Shown one piece after another: positions 1-10,184 of a stretch of 64,000 nt of DNA (positions are counted from its first letter, which is position 1; each line of letters begins with the position of its first letter). The notes under the pieces are model-generated. The model was not told the origin of the DNA. It saw only the letters and a program-made list of their open reading frames with translations, and did not search any database. The stretch is from Heliocybe sulcata (Eukaryota > Basidiomycota > Agaricomycetes > Gloeophyllales > Gloeophyllaceae): assembly GCA_004369045.1 (NCBI GenBank), contig ML213503.1:2134712-2198711 (forward strand), given 5' to 3'. A program made the position numbers and the translations under genes.

Positions 1-621
1 CTATAGATCTCGAGCGTCTTGCCTGTTGCTCGCCTAGTGCTCGGCTCCACTAAGGCTATTTTGACATTTCCCAGGTTTAGATGGTACAAGATCAATAAGT
101 ACATTCATAAGTACTGTCTACGTACAACTCATGGGACGCCTCCGCCGTGACGAATCTGGAATGTGACATCGAGGAGAGGGCGCCGAGGCCGCCGCCGAGC
201 TGCCTAGGGACAGCCAGCCAGCTGCCGGGCAGGGCTACAAGGCTACAAAGGCTCGTAGCCCCAGGATGTAGCCGGGCTACGGGGCTATGGCTACAGGGCT
301 ACATAGCCCAGCCGTCAGCCGGCCGGACATTATGCAGAGCTCGAGCCTTGTGAAGGGCGAGGATGGCGTGCGCTTCATTTGTTCAGCAGTTGGCGCGGTG
401 ATAAGGGCAAGCATGATAGATTTGTTAATGCTGTAAAATCACGAAAAACTGTTTGGATTCTCCGCAAGGACCGCCGCCGTTGTGGTACGAGAACATACGC
501 AATTGCAAGCGAAGAGGCGCATTTACGGTACTAGTCATTCGAACTCCGCCGAAACTTTGCTTCCCTCATCATCTAAGCTCAAGCGTACAGACGCTCACGC
601 TGTCCTTCACTCTATCTCGCC
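1..621. other. Intergenic region and eIF3b promoter
   Basis: No open frame here looks coding. The stretch holds the GGCTAC/GTAGCC cluster and, nearer to the gene, a pyrimidine-rich run just before the start codon, as is common in fungal promoters. I see no RNA gene or transposon end. Confidence 0.5.
231..310. repeat. Cluster of GGCTAC / GTAGCC motifs
   Basis: In about 80 bases there are roughly eight copies of the hexamer GGCTAC, its reverse complement GTAGCC, or one-base variants (GGCTAT, ATAGCC). Both orientations are mixed, so the stretch can form short hairpins. It lies about 310 bases upstream of the eIF3b start codon. It may be a decayed minisatellite or a cluster of protein-binding sites; the sequence alone does not decide. 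Confidence 0.6.
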
Positions 622-3286
622 ATGGCTGCTCCTAACGGCACCGACGCCGACTACGACCTCGACGACATCGACTACTCTGACATTGAGGCCAAGTCCGTTT
701 CCTAATCACCCGAGGCTTTCGTGGAGGACTGAAGTCTGGTTAGATATCAGGTGCAGCTGGAGGACGGCTTCGAAAACATCATCGTGGTCGACGGTGTCCC
801 TGTCATCGACAAGTCAAAATTAGAAAAGCTTCTCGCGAAGATCGCAAAGGAGTTTGGGAAGAAGGGCGCGCCCATAAAACCCGACGATATCTTTGTGCCA
901 TGGGATGATTCCAAGGGGAAGAGCAAAGGGTACGCTGCGCCCTGTATCTCATTCGCAGCAATTCCAACCATGCATACAGTTACATCTTTGTCGAATTCAA
1001 GACGGCAGACGAAGCCGCCTTTGCGCTCACTGCCATGGACGGCCATCCCTTCGACGCCAAGCACACTTTCATGACCAACTATTTCACAGACATCGAAAAG
1101 TTCGCCAACATGGATGAGACCTACGTCGAGCCCAAGACGGAAGAGTACAAGCCCAGAGTGCGTCTCCTTTCCGGCAGTAGTCTATCAGTGTGCTCACCTC
1201 CGTGTAGGAGCATCTACGGGCTTGGTTGGCGGACCCCCAGGGTCGGGATCAGTATGGTATCTACCGAGGCAATGATGTGGAGATTCACTGGCACGGAAAG
1301 CCGTCACAGCGGGAGCAGGCGTACAAGCATTCAGTCAGTCCCGGTATTTCTGGGCGTTTGATATCTTGCTAACGCTGGTACAGGAATGGACAGATCTCTA
1401 TATATCATGGTCCCCTCAAGGCACCTACATGACCACTCTTCATCGCCAGGGCGTGCAGCTATGGGGCGGTCCATCATGGCAACTCCAGCAGCGATTCGCG
1501 CACCCGTATGTCAAGCTGCTCGACTTTTCCCCGTGCGAGCAATACCTGGTGACATGGTCAAACGAGCCCATTGTCGTGCCCGAAGGCGCACTGCAAGGCC
1601 CTCGCTACTTTTCGCCTATAGACGAAGGCAACCACATCGCCGTGTGGGACATCAAGTCTGGGAACATGCTCCGCACGTTCCCGGCTGCGCAGGCGGAGGG
1701 CGAGGAGCCGGGGTCGAAGAAGCAGCTGCAGTGGCCCGCGTTCAAGTGGAGCCCGGACGACAAGTTCGTCGCGCGCGTCACGCCTGGGCAGCAGATCAGC
1801 GTGTACGAGCTGCCGAGCATGGGGCTGCAGGCGAAGAAGAGCATCAAGATTGAGGGCGTGGTGGACTTTGAGTGGTGTCCTCTTGGTGACAAGGACCGGG
1901 AAGACGCGGAGAAGGAGGCGAAGGCGGGCGCCAAGACGACGAGGAAGTTGAAGGAGAATATGCTCGTGTACTGGACGCCCGAGGTGGCGAATCAACCCGC
2001 CCGCGTCACCTTGATGAATTTCCCTAGTCGGAGTATTCTGCGGCAGAAGAATCTGTTCAACGTTTCCGAGGTGCGTTTCGCAGTTGGCGTAGATGCGAGG
2101 CAGCCGCTGACGTATTTCATTCCGTGCAGTGTAAACTTTACTGGCAAAATCAGGGTGACTTCCTCTGTGTAAAGGTGGACCGGCACACAAAGACGAAAAA
2201 GACCCTGTTCTGCAATTTGGAGATCTTCCGGGTGCGCGAGAAGGATTACCCGGTCGAAGTTGTCGAGCTTAAAGGTATGATGAATTCATGTTGCATCTAG
2301 GCAGTGGTAATTGACCCCCACGTGTAGATACTGTTCTTGAATTCTCGTGGGAGCCCAAGGGCGAACGGTTCGCGATTGTTTTCAGCAACGACCCGAACCT
2401 TGGGAATCCCGGGCCTGGTATCACCATCAAGACCGACGTCAGCTTCTTCCAGCTGCACCGGCAGAAGGGCGACTTTAGGCTATTGCGTGCGTGGAAGACG
2501 TGCCTGTTATGGTGTTGGATTTTCTGACGGACGTGCATGCAGGTAATCTCCCAGGACGGACAAGTAACACCATTCGGTGGTCTCCGCGCGGCCGCTTCGT
2601 GCTTCTCGCCACTGTCGGGTCGTCGACCAAGTCCGAGCTTGAGTTTTGGGATCTCGATTTCAACACCGAGGATGTGGGACGAAAGGAGAATGTCAAGGAC
2701 GAATGGGGGAGCAGTATACAGCACCTCGGGACCGCGGACCATTATGGTGTTACCGATGCTGAATGGGACCCGAGCGGTCGGTATCTCGCGACGCATGCGA
2801 GTGCTTGGCGGCATACGGTATGTGTCTTTGCCGGTATTCTGAATTATGTGAAGCTTACAGGTGTGCTATCTGTCTACACAGCTCGAGAACGGGTACGCTA
2901 TCTGGGACTTTAAGGGTCAGGAGCTGGAGAAGCACATTTTGGACCGGTTCAAGCAGTTCTTGTGGCGGCCGAGGCCGAAGACGCTGCTGACGAAGGAGCA
3001 GCAGAAGCAGATCCGGAAGAATCTGCGCGAGTACAGCCGGGCGTTTGACGAGGAGGACGCGGCGGAGGAGAGCAATGTGAGCGCGGAGCTTATCGCGCAC
3101 CGGAAGCGGCTGGTGGACGAGTGGAATGCGTGGCGGCTGCGGTGCAGGGAGGAGCTGGGCGAGGAGCGCCGGAAGAAGGGCGGGAAGGTGGATGGTGAGG
3201 AGGGACCGCGGGAAGAGACGAAGGAAGAGATTGAGGTGTGGGTGGAGGAGCTGATTGAGCAGGTGGAGGAAGAGGTGGTTGAGTGA
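622..3286 (+). CDS. PRT1: Eukaryotic translation initiation factor 3 subunit b (eIF3b/Prt1)
   Basis: Scaffold subunit of eIF3, which binds the 40S ribosome and helps recruit the initiator ternary complex and mRNA in the cytoplasm. Nine exons: 622-692, 744-929, 980-1157, 1208-1333, 1384-2070, 2130-2274, 2328-2486, 2543-2817 and 2882-3286. They sum to 744 codons (743 aa), close to the usual eIF3b length. The N-terminus is acidic ([13 protein letters not shown]), then an RRM with the RNP-like run [16 protein letters not shown]-type propeller follows, with recognisable blades ([54 protein letters not shown]). The C-terminus is a charged helical tail rich in Glu/Lys/Arg, the part that contacts eIF3i and eIF3g in known complexes. 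All introns are 49-59 nt. The start is the first ATG that gives the acidic leader. The identification is firm; exact splice sites are hand-picked. Confidence 0.93.
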
Positions 3287-4108
3287 TTGTAGCCGTATCT
3301 GTACATGTTGCATGTGGCGTCGTTCTTGCTTGACGCGAGTGTCCATGTCCCCGAGTGCCACTAAAGGAGTGGGCCTGAATAAGACAGCTAAAGTTGTTTC
3401 ATTAATCTGTCCATCAGTCTTTCCAGGCACCGAGAGAGGAGTCGGTCGTCGAGGAAGTGTTGAAAGCGGGTCCGGGTGCATGGGAAATGGGCGAGACTGT
3501 GATTGGGCGATCAAAGGCAAGGGATTTCGAGGCGATTGCGGGCGTTCTTCTGTCGTTCCTCGGGGTGTGGGATGCAAGGGGCCATATGCAGAAGAGAGTG
3601 CGCACGTATGTAAGGAGTGGTCGCGGGCGTGTGTATTTATACACGGTGTGGCAATTAGAGAGTTGACAGCGGATATGGATTAGGCTTGGAGGATTGGCGC
3701 TTCTCGGTGGCTTGGCAGGCTGGCATCATCGCAGATAGAACTTGGAAGCGCCGGGAGGGTGTCGTGGGTGTTGGGAAGAAAGGGTAATTCGGAATGGCTG
3801 GAGATTCGGAATTGCAGAGCAGTGCGGACGCTGATGCAGATGGCTGTCGGGAGAAGAGCGGTAACATGACAGTCTGGGTCTGTGTAAAGGCTGCGAGGTA
3901 TGATGTATAGTCTCCCGGGACGGTGGCGCCACTCCAGGACCAGAGTGACGGGAGATGCCGACTCTGAGCTCGGGATATCTAATCAGTTGGGTTCCTCTGC
4001 GTATCAGATAAAAGCTGCTAGAACCAGACCCATCTCCGACTCTCTCTTCCCATCCCCTCAGCCACCCCTACAACCACCGTCCTCGCCGTCGTCCACAGCC
4101 CCGCGCGC
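3287..4108. other. Intergenic region between eIF3b and the bZIP gene
   Basis: Short overlapping frames occur on both strands, but none shows a domain, a codon pattern or a splice model that I trust. The last 100 bases before the bZIP start are pyrimidine-rich, consistent with a promoter and 5' leader. Confidence 0.5.
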
Positions 4109-5766
4109 ATGAGCTGCGCACCCCCCTCCCCCGTCGTCGCCTCCTCCGGAACGCTCTGGGCGACAGGTGCACTCTTCTCCATGTTATTCCACGCATATTG
4201 ATCGCTAAAATATTTATAGCTTCCAAGGATTGGGTGATCCCGGCGAAGCCCAAGCCTGGCAGAAAACCCAAGAAAGATGCGCCTCCGCCGCCCCAGGAAG
4301 AGCCTGAAGTGCGTCTTTTCCATGTTCTGCTGGCCAGTCCTAATTTTCGCTGCGTAGACGCTCGACAGCAAAGGCCGACGTGTCCAGAATCGGTAAGTCA
4401 TTGATTGCATTTTGTGCCTTCCTGCGCCGACCTAGACGACAGAGCCGCACAACGCGCTTTCCGGGAGCGCAAGCAGTCCCAGCTCGCCGAGCTACAGGCC
4501 CGCGTGCAACAGTACGAGCAGGGCGAAATCGAGCGCAACGTGGCCCTCCAGAACATCGCCAAACGCCTCAAGGAGGAAAATGAGAAGCTCAAGCAGGAAA
4601 ACGCACTCCTCAGGGACAAGTTCGCCCGGCTCGAGCAGGAATGCGATCTGCAGTCGTACGACGGAGAGAGAAAGCGCGCGTCCAGCTTTTCCGGCGACTA
4701 CCCCGCTCAAAAGAAGCCAAAGTACAGCACCGATCCTCTAGGTATTCCGGCCCACGTCCCTCCCTTGATGACCTCTTATCTGCCGTCGCCATCTTCAGCC
4801 GTCTCCTCCCCCGACTCCAGCGGCAGCGGCATCTCCATGCCCTCGCCCCGCGAGTCCTCCCTCTTCTCCACCCGCCTCCCCACCCTCACCGCCCTCTTCG
4901 ACCTCCCGCCCAACCCCAAGCCCTTCGACCCGCCCTCCTCCTCCTCCTTCGCCTTCGAGTGCGGCTTCTGCAGCGACGAATCCTCCTGCGTCTGCCGCGA
5001 GCTCGCCATCCACCCCCTCCCCGACAAAATCGCCGCGGACCCGCTCAAACTCGAGCCCGCCGACCCCGCCGACGCGCCCCCGCCCATCTCCATCCTCGAC
5101 GACCTCCCGTCCTACCAGCCCCCCGTGCCCCTGCGCCGCCGCCCCGCGGCCTTCACCCCCGTCTTCCCAGTCACCGCGCCCCCGACGTGCTCGGGCGACC
5201 CCGCCAACTGCATGGCCTGCGCCGACGACGCCTTCGGCAAGGCCTTCTGCGCCGCCGTCTCCGCCTCTGCCTCCGCCCCGTCCTGCGCGGCCTGCCCCAG
5301 CGGCCCCTCGGACGGCCCATCTGCATCAACAGACACAGGCTGCTGCGGCGACCCCGCCCGGTGCGGCTGCCGCAGCGCGGGCACCGAGCCCGACGTCATC
5401 CCGACGGACGACGCCTGGCGGCAACTCAAGTCCCACCCCAACATCGCCTTCTCCGACCTCTCGCTCCTCGCCGATGTCGTCGCGCGCCGCTCAAAGTGCT
5501 CCGGCCCGCGCGTGGAGATTTCACCCGAGAGGGACGCGGCGAGGGACGGCGCGCGCACGGGGCAGGGCGACGGCTCGCTCGTCATCCTGACGGACCCCCA
5601 CGCGCACTATCACCAGCGGCAGCGCGAGCGCTCGGAGGGATCGCCCCCGCGGCTGGTACCCCAAGAAGTCCTCGTCAGCTGTGGACGCCAAAGGGTCCGG
5701 GAAGTCTACGCGGACGGCGTGAGGGAGGCTCTGCGGTTGCTCGATGCAAAGTTCCATCACTCTTGA
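4109..5766 (+). CDS. AP-1-like bZIP transcription factor (Yap1/Pap1 type)
   Basis: Nuclear regulator of the fungal AP-1 family, which controls oxidative-stress and detoxification genes. Four exons (4109-4166, 4220-4308, 4358-4392 and 4443-5766) sum to 502 codons (501 aa). After a short N-terminus comes a basic, AT-hook-like run (PAKPKPGRKPKKD). The bZIP basic region is assembled across a 35-nt exon (SKGRRVQNR joined to AAQRAFRERKQSQ), followed by a leucine-zipper helix (LQNIAKRLKEENEKLKQEN). The middle is Ser/Pro-rich. Cysteine clusters follow (CGFCSDESSCVC, CSGDPANCMAC, CCGDPARCGC) and a conserved C-terminal block around DDAWRQLKSHPNIAF. Such cysteine-rich regions are the redox sensors and export switches in Yap1 and Pap1. 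The third intron's acceptor is CAG at 4440-4442; an earlier TAG would break the basic region. The DNA from 4800 to 5560 is very GC- and C-rich. Confidence 0.9.
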
Positions 5767-5883
5767 TTAACGTACATCACCGTTCCCACATCGTCTATAA
5801 ATATTGTACCTACTAGCACGCATGTTTCTCCATGTACTTGATGTATTAACACGTATTTATGATGCAACGGCAGGATGTACATC

Positions 5884-8382
5884 CTACGTAGGCTGCACTT
5901 GTGATAGCATTGCCTGAGGCGACGGTTGAGACGCGGTAAGCTCCCACTGTCGCCGCAGTCTCACCAACTTCCATCGCAGCATCCGACTCGCGCGCTTTGA
6001 CAACGCTTTCTTCCTCACACGGTGACCAGCCGCAGGCAGCGACCTGAACTCTTCTACCAAAGACTCCAGCGGGCGGTGCCACGCCTCCTCCGGGAAAGGC
6101 GCAACCAGTGTCCACAGATTGAGCAGTATCTTCTTAGCGGTGTCATATTGGTGCCTAGCAAGGGACGCCCTGACGAGGGTGTCGACCGCAGTGAAATCAG
6201 GCTTCACCCCCGCCTCGACCATCTTATCAAACGTGCGGAGGGCCAATCCCATCTGCCCATGTCGGGCGTGCCCATGGATGAGGATCGTGTACAGAACCAC
6301 ATTCGGGGCCACCCCCGCGGCAGCTGCCTCCCGCATGACACCCCTAGCGACCGAAAGATCCCCTGACATCGCATAGCCCGCCATGAGCGCGCTGTAGTGG
6401 TACTCATTCGGATGGATACCCCTCGCGACCATGTCGCGGAGCACACTGCGCGCGCCATCCATATCGCCCTTGATCGCATCATGTCTGATGCGCAGCGCAT
6501 ACACCGCTGCATCATTTCTCACACCGCGCGAGACAAGTGATTTGATGAGCGGCATCACAAGCGCTGCAGTCCGACGAGCCCGAATGCCAGCGGTGGGATC
6601 CGTCGTCGCAGCTGTCGCCGAGAGCATTGGCCGCCTTCTGGCTCCATTCCGAATTCTGCCTGCACGTCGGGTGATAGAGCTGTCCCGTCGCAATGCAACC
6701 TTGAGGACCTTGTGAACGAGTTTCAGCGTCGGAGCGGGGGTCAGTCCTGAAAGGCTGCGCAGTATCCGAAGCGCATCGGTATCTTGAACACCTTCAGTAC
6801 TCTCCAAATAGTGGAGCAAGATGTTGAGCGTGTGAGCGTCTGGCTGGATTGCCACTATCCGCATGATCCGGAGAATGTATATGAATCCCCTTATACGGTG
6901 AGACTTGACGACGCCCTTTAGCAAGGCGTTCAAGACATGCACAGTCAAGAGGGATTGCGGAAGTTGAACTGGCACAGCAGGGAGACCGTCACGGGCCAAA
7001 CCGATCGGAATGAGCAGGCTGCGTGGAACGTTCGATGGACACATATCAGCCACCAGGCGAACTGCTGTCGCTTCATCACCAAGGCTCACGTGAGCACGAA
7101 CGAGGGCTGCTGCAACTCTAGCATCCGGGACTACGCCAGCGGCCTGCATACGGTAGAATATTTGCAGGACCCCAGGGAGATCCCTCTGCTTTGACATGAA
7201 GCTGATGAGTCTAGCGGCGGTCGATGCGTTGGGGCTAAGGGGCCTGGGAAGCTCTTTGGTCTGGTGGTCGGACGCACCGATGGAAGGCATACTGTCTCCG
7301 TCGGCTGCGGCGACGTTTTGTGGACCCCACGAGTCTTGATCGAACATGGACATCACTTCGACGACACGGTCGGCATCGTGAGCATCTATCCCGAATTGCA
7401 TCAAGCTGTTCAGAATACGGGTGGCTATATGCGCTTCGGCTGCAGGCAATGCATTCATGGCTTGCGTCTGGACGGCAAGATCTGGTCCCAAGCTGCGATA
7501 AACGGAGACGACGGTAGCGTAAGTTGACGAGTCGACTGGAATACCCGCCTGCTCCATTTTGTACAGGTAAAGCCTCGCCTTCCCTAGGTCGCGATTTCGG
7601 ATATGGCCGGTGATTAGAAGGTGGAAAGTTGTGCGATTGGGGTCCAGGCCATCCCTTTGGAACGCGTCCAGTGTCATGTCTAGCAAAGTGTAGTGCCCGA
7701 GTTGCAGAAGTGCGAGAGTGCGCCAATTGAGCAGTCTGATCGAACTCCGACCTATGTGCAGTCTTGCTAAATTGACGACTTGCAAGATGAGATTCCAACG
7801 CTGTCCTTTGACAAGCTGGTGAACGACAGCCTCGTAGGTACGGGGGCGGAGCTCGTAGCCAATCTTGTGAATAATACGCAGGAGTTTGAGCGCTTTTTCC
7901 GGGAAAGGCGAAGCAGCAAGATATTGCCCAGCCTTCTCCGCCTGCCGCCAGTAGAGAATGTACTTTACGCACTCTCGAGAGGTTTCCTGTGCTTGAAGAC
8001 GCTTCAGGTAGTCCAATGCATAAGCTTTGGAGACTGCCGGAGAGGACAGGGTGTCTATCAAGGCAAGGATATCCAGTAAAGGTATCTGAGTAGTTTTCGG
8101 ATCGAACTGCTTCACCACCACCTCCGCCCCTTTCCTTTCTTTTTGTGAGGACCTTGAGTGTTCTTGCCTCGCTATTACGGGCGGGGCGTCCACCTTTGCC
8201 TCGAGATGGGTTGGAGAGGAGGATTGACCAGTTGCAAACTTCACGGCTGCTGCTACACGCCATTGAGAGCAAAGAAGGAACGTTCTTGATTTGATGAATG
8301 GGGTAGAAAGGTCCAGGATCAGGGGTAGGAAAGGGCTGCCGGTGGAATTTCGCCAATAGCTGCGACCGACTCTCCAGAGCAT
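5884..8382 (-). CDS. Pentatricopeptide repeat (PPR) protein, probably mitochondrial
   Basis: A single open frame of 832 codons. The C-terminal half carries clear PPR helical pairs, for example YHYSALMAGYAMSGDLSVA, then VVLYTILIHGHARHGQMGLA and a following repeat around FTAVDTLVRASLARHQYDTA. Earlier repeats are seen near DPNRTTFHLLITGHIRNRDL and DSSTYATVVSVYRSLG. The N-terminus is basic and hydroxylated with few acids (WRVGRSYWRNSTG), as expected of a mitochondrial presequence. The last 40 residues are strongly basic. PPR proteins bind single-stranded RNA, and in fungi most act on mitochondrial transcripts (stability, splicing, translation). The RNA target cannot be read from the sequence. The start is the first in-frame ATG; an upstream spliced exon cannot be ruled out. 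Confidence 0.85.
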   Translation of the reverse strand: MLWRVGRSYWRNSTGSPFLPLILDLSTPFIKSRTFLLCSQWRVAAAVKFATGQSSSPTHLEAKVDAPPVIARQEHSRSSQKERKGAEVVVKQFDPKTTQIPLLDILALIDTLSSPAVSKAYALDYLKRLQAQETSRECVKYILYWRQAEKAGQYLAASPFPEKALKLLRIIHKIGYELRPRTYEAVVHQLVKGQRWNLILQVVNLARLHIGRSSIRLLNWRTLALLQLGHYTLLDMTLDAFQRDGLDPNRTTFHLLITGHIRNRDLGKARLYLYKMEQAGIPVDSSTYATVVSVYRSLGPDLAVQTQAMNALPAAEAHIATRILNSLMQFGIDAHDADRVVEVMSMFDQDSWGPQNVAAADGDSMPSIGASDHQTKELPRPLSPNASTAARLISFMSKQRDLPGVLQIFYRMQAAGVVPDARVAAALVRAHVSLGDEATAVRLVADMCPSNVPRSLLIPIGLARDGLPAVPVQLPQSLLTVHVLNALLKGVVKSHRIRGFIYILRIMRIVAIQPDAHTLNILLHYLESTEGVQDTDALRILRSLSGLTPAPTLKLVHKVLKVALRRDSSITRRAGRIRNGARRRPMLSATAATTDPTAGIRARRTAALVMPLIKSLVSRGVRNDAAVYALRIRHDAIKGDMDGARSVLRDMVARGIHPNEYHYSALMAGYAMSGDLSVARGVMREAAAAGVAPNVVLYTILIHGHARHGQMGLALRTFDKMVEAGVKPDFTAVDTLVRASLARHQYDTAKKILLNLWTLVAPFPEEAWHRPLESLVEEFRSLPAAGHRVRKKALSKRASRMLRWKLVRLRRQWELTASQPSPQAMLSQVQPT

Positions 8383-9004
8383 GGACAGTCAGAATAATAC
8401 AGTCCAGCGTGCTCACAGAAACACCTTGGCCAGCCTGCGTTTCGTGTAAACCATGATACGTTTTCCTTTGGCATGCACTCACGTCTCTGAGTCACTGCCA
8501 ATCCAAGCCTGTCGATGCATACAGATTGATACTCGCAGGACAGGAATTAGGACCGTTGACGCCACAGAATTGGCTTTACCTTCGGGAAGAGCCGGTGCAG
8601 TAATAAACCTACTATAGCCGGTGGTCGCAGGCATGCCGGGAGTGTTCAGGATATACCGAGGCTGAGGCATGTATTCAGCTATCAATATTATGGTGTACTA
8701 AAGGCATGGTGGGATAGGAACGTCAAGGTATACAGGTACTAGGGTATAATGAAGCGAATGCGGTGTTATATATGTGTGTCCGATGAGAATGTCCATAGCT
8801 CGAGTGCAACGCAGAAGGATATTCCATGATAGCTTCCGGCGAGTAAGAGGATTTATATTAGAGCACCTCAGGCTTGCTGAGGAGAGAACCATCTTGGCAA
8901 AGCATGTCCTGCCAACCATCAGCATGGGCCTTTATCCCAGGTGGCACCTACATGACTTTAGTACAGCGACACGAAGGCGAGTCGGTTGGAACGTACAATA
9001 CCAA
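8383..9004. other. Intergenic region between the PPR gene and the small two-exon gene
   Basis: This is upstream of the PPR gene and downstream of the small gene. A 68-codon minus-strand frame (8479-8685) is open but has no recognisable domain. I do not call it. Confidence 0.4.
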
Positions 9005-9423
9005 TCATGCTTCATTCCATACACAAAATCTGAAGTCGCGCCAAAGCCGGTCCACTGTTATGCCTTGCATAGGAGAGATGGTGGCGGGGTACGAAGGTTG
9101 CGACACGGAAGAAGAGAACAATCCAGATACGTTGCACCGCGTATCCCTCCAAGTGCGTGCCCTGTAACCAGATGAGCAGGGCTAAACATGTATTCAAGAG
9201 GAGAAACTATTTACGTGATGTTCGCGACCTTCGTATGAGCCTTTACCGCATACGAATAGACGGAACCGGCGTCCAGCACCAAGGTGAGCGTCTCTCCTGG
9301 ACGAAGGACGACTGCTGACGCCGTGTTCCGTCCGTAGTCTCGAAGCAATTGCACCGACGCGAAGTCACGAGTGTCATTGGTCAAGTCTAGGAGGACTTCG
9401 TAGGCTGCAGAGATTGACGGCAT
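9005..9423 (-). CDS. Small two-exon protein, copy A of a paralogous pair
   Basis: Function unknown. Exon 1 (9215-9423) starts MPSISAAYEVLLDLTND and ends after VANI in a GTAAAT donor. Exon 2 (9005-9161) starts after a TTACAG acceptor. Together they make 122 codons (121 aa) in phase. The second exon begins TARTWRDTRCNVSGLFSSS. The same layout and similar residues occur in the gene at 17578-17963: YEVL near the start, then L-x2-x-E, AG-x-x-Y-x-Y, and W-x-D-T-x-C just after the intron. The intron sits at the same place and phase in both, which supports both models. No signal peptide or membrane helix is seen. The alternating hydrophobic pattern suggests a small beta-rich fold, but that is inference. 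Exon 1 would read into a stop within the intron if unspliced, so a naive caller would truncate it. Confidence 0.6.
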
Positions 9424-10184
9424 AGCAAGAGTAGCGCGAAATTAAGCAGTCGGATAGGGCCGACGTATGCACAGCAATCAAGAAGAAGAGGCAGTCAAGT
9501 GGAGGAGATGGAGATGAAAACTGTTAGACGCGCTCAGCGAGTCTGCCGTAACAGGAGCAATGCGTGTACCGAGCAAGGTGCGAGAGCTTCTCGTTTCCCG
9601 CAGCTGGTGCGGACAGGCCTTCTCGGGCGATTGCAGGTCTGCTGCCGTCAGAACCACGCGTAATATCACCTAAAGCAAGCTAGATATAGCAAGTCGCATT
9701 ATCGGCGGTACCTTAGGGCAAACAGCCTCACAGGCCAGGGCCAAAAATTGCAAACAATGGGGAGAGATCAACGCCACGTTGCCACCCATACGGTTTATTA
9801 TGGAGAGCTGACCCGTAGAGGAGCCAAAGGGACTCAAGGCAGTTACGCGGGGACAACCGTAACCATCGCACTGGGGCCGCTCGGGAGGATAGACGAAAAC
9901 AGGCTGTACATGCTGGAGCAATGAGGCCAGGGTGTAATAGAGACCTCGAAGGCTGTGGGAGTGGCTGAACCAGCAATACATGCTGCAATCTTGGCTGCAT
10001 CGGCAACCTTGCGGCACGAGTGTGGCAGTGCTCCGGATATGGGTCACCTTACTACAAGCCTCTGCTCAGACCTACTGCCTCTCTCCATCGCATGCAAGTA
10101 ATCGCTCTCGGATATTTCTAGGCTTGCATGTCCATGTCGACGGCATTTCTATTGAGCCACGAAGGAGCTTAGCCGGGGCGAATT
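9424..10184. other. Intergenic region before the F-box-like gene
   Basis: A 125-codon minus-strand frame (9670-10047) is rich in Cys, Ser and His but has no recognisable domain and no supporting splice model. Nothing else stands out. Treated as non-coding with low certainty. Confidence 0.35.

Noticed and set aside
1558-2190. Long minus-strand open frame (about 210 codons) opposite eIF3b
   Set aside because: It lies wholly antisense to an exon of a firmly identified gene and is Arg/Leu-rich, the usual shadow of GC-rich coding DNA.
4641-5816. 391-codon plus-strand frame rich in Arg, Pro and Leu overlapping the bZIP gene
   Set aside because: It is a +1 shadow of the bZIP exon. Its composition follows from the C-rich codons of the real frame, and it has no domain.
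7235-8482. 415-codon minus-strand frame overlapping the PPR gene
   Set aside because: It overlaps the PPR frame on the same strand in another register, lacks PPR or other repeats, and is best explained as a shadow.
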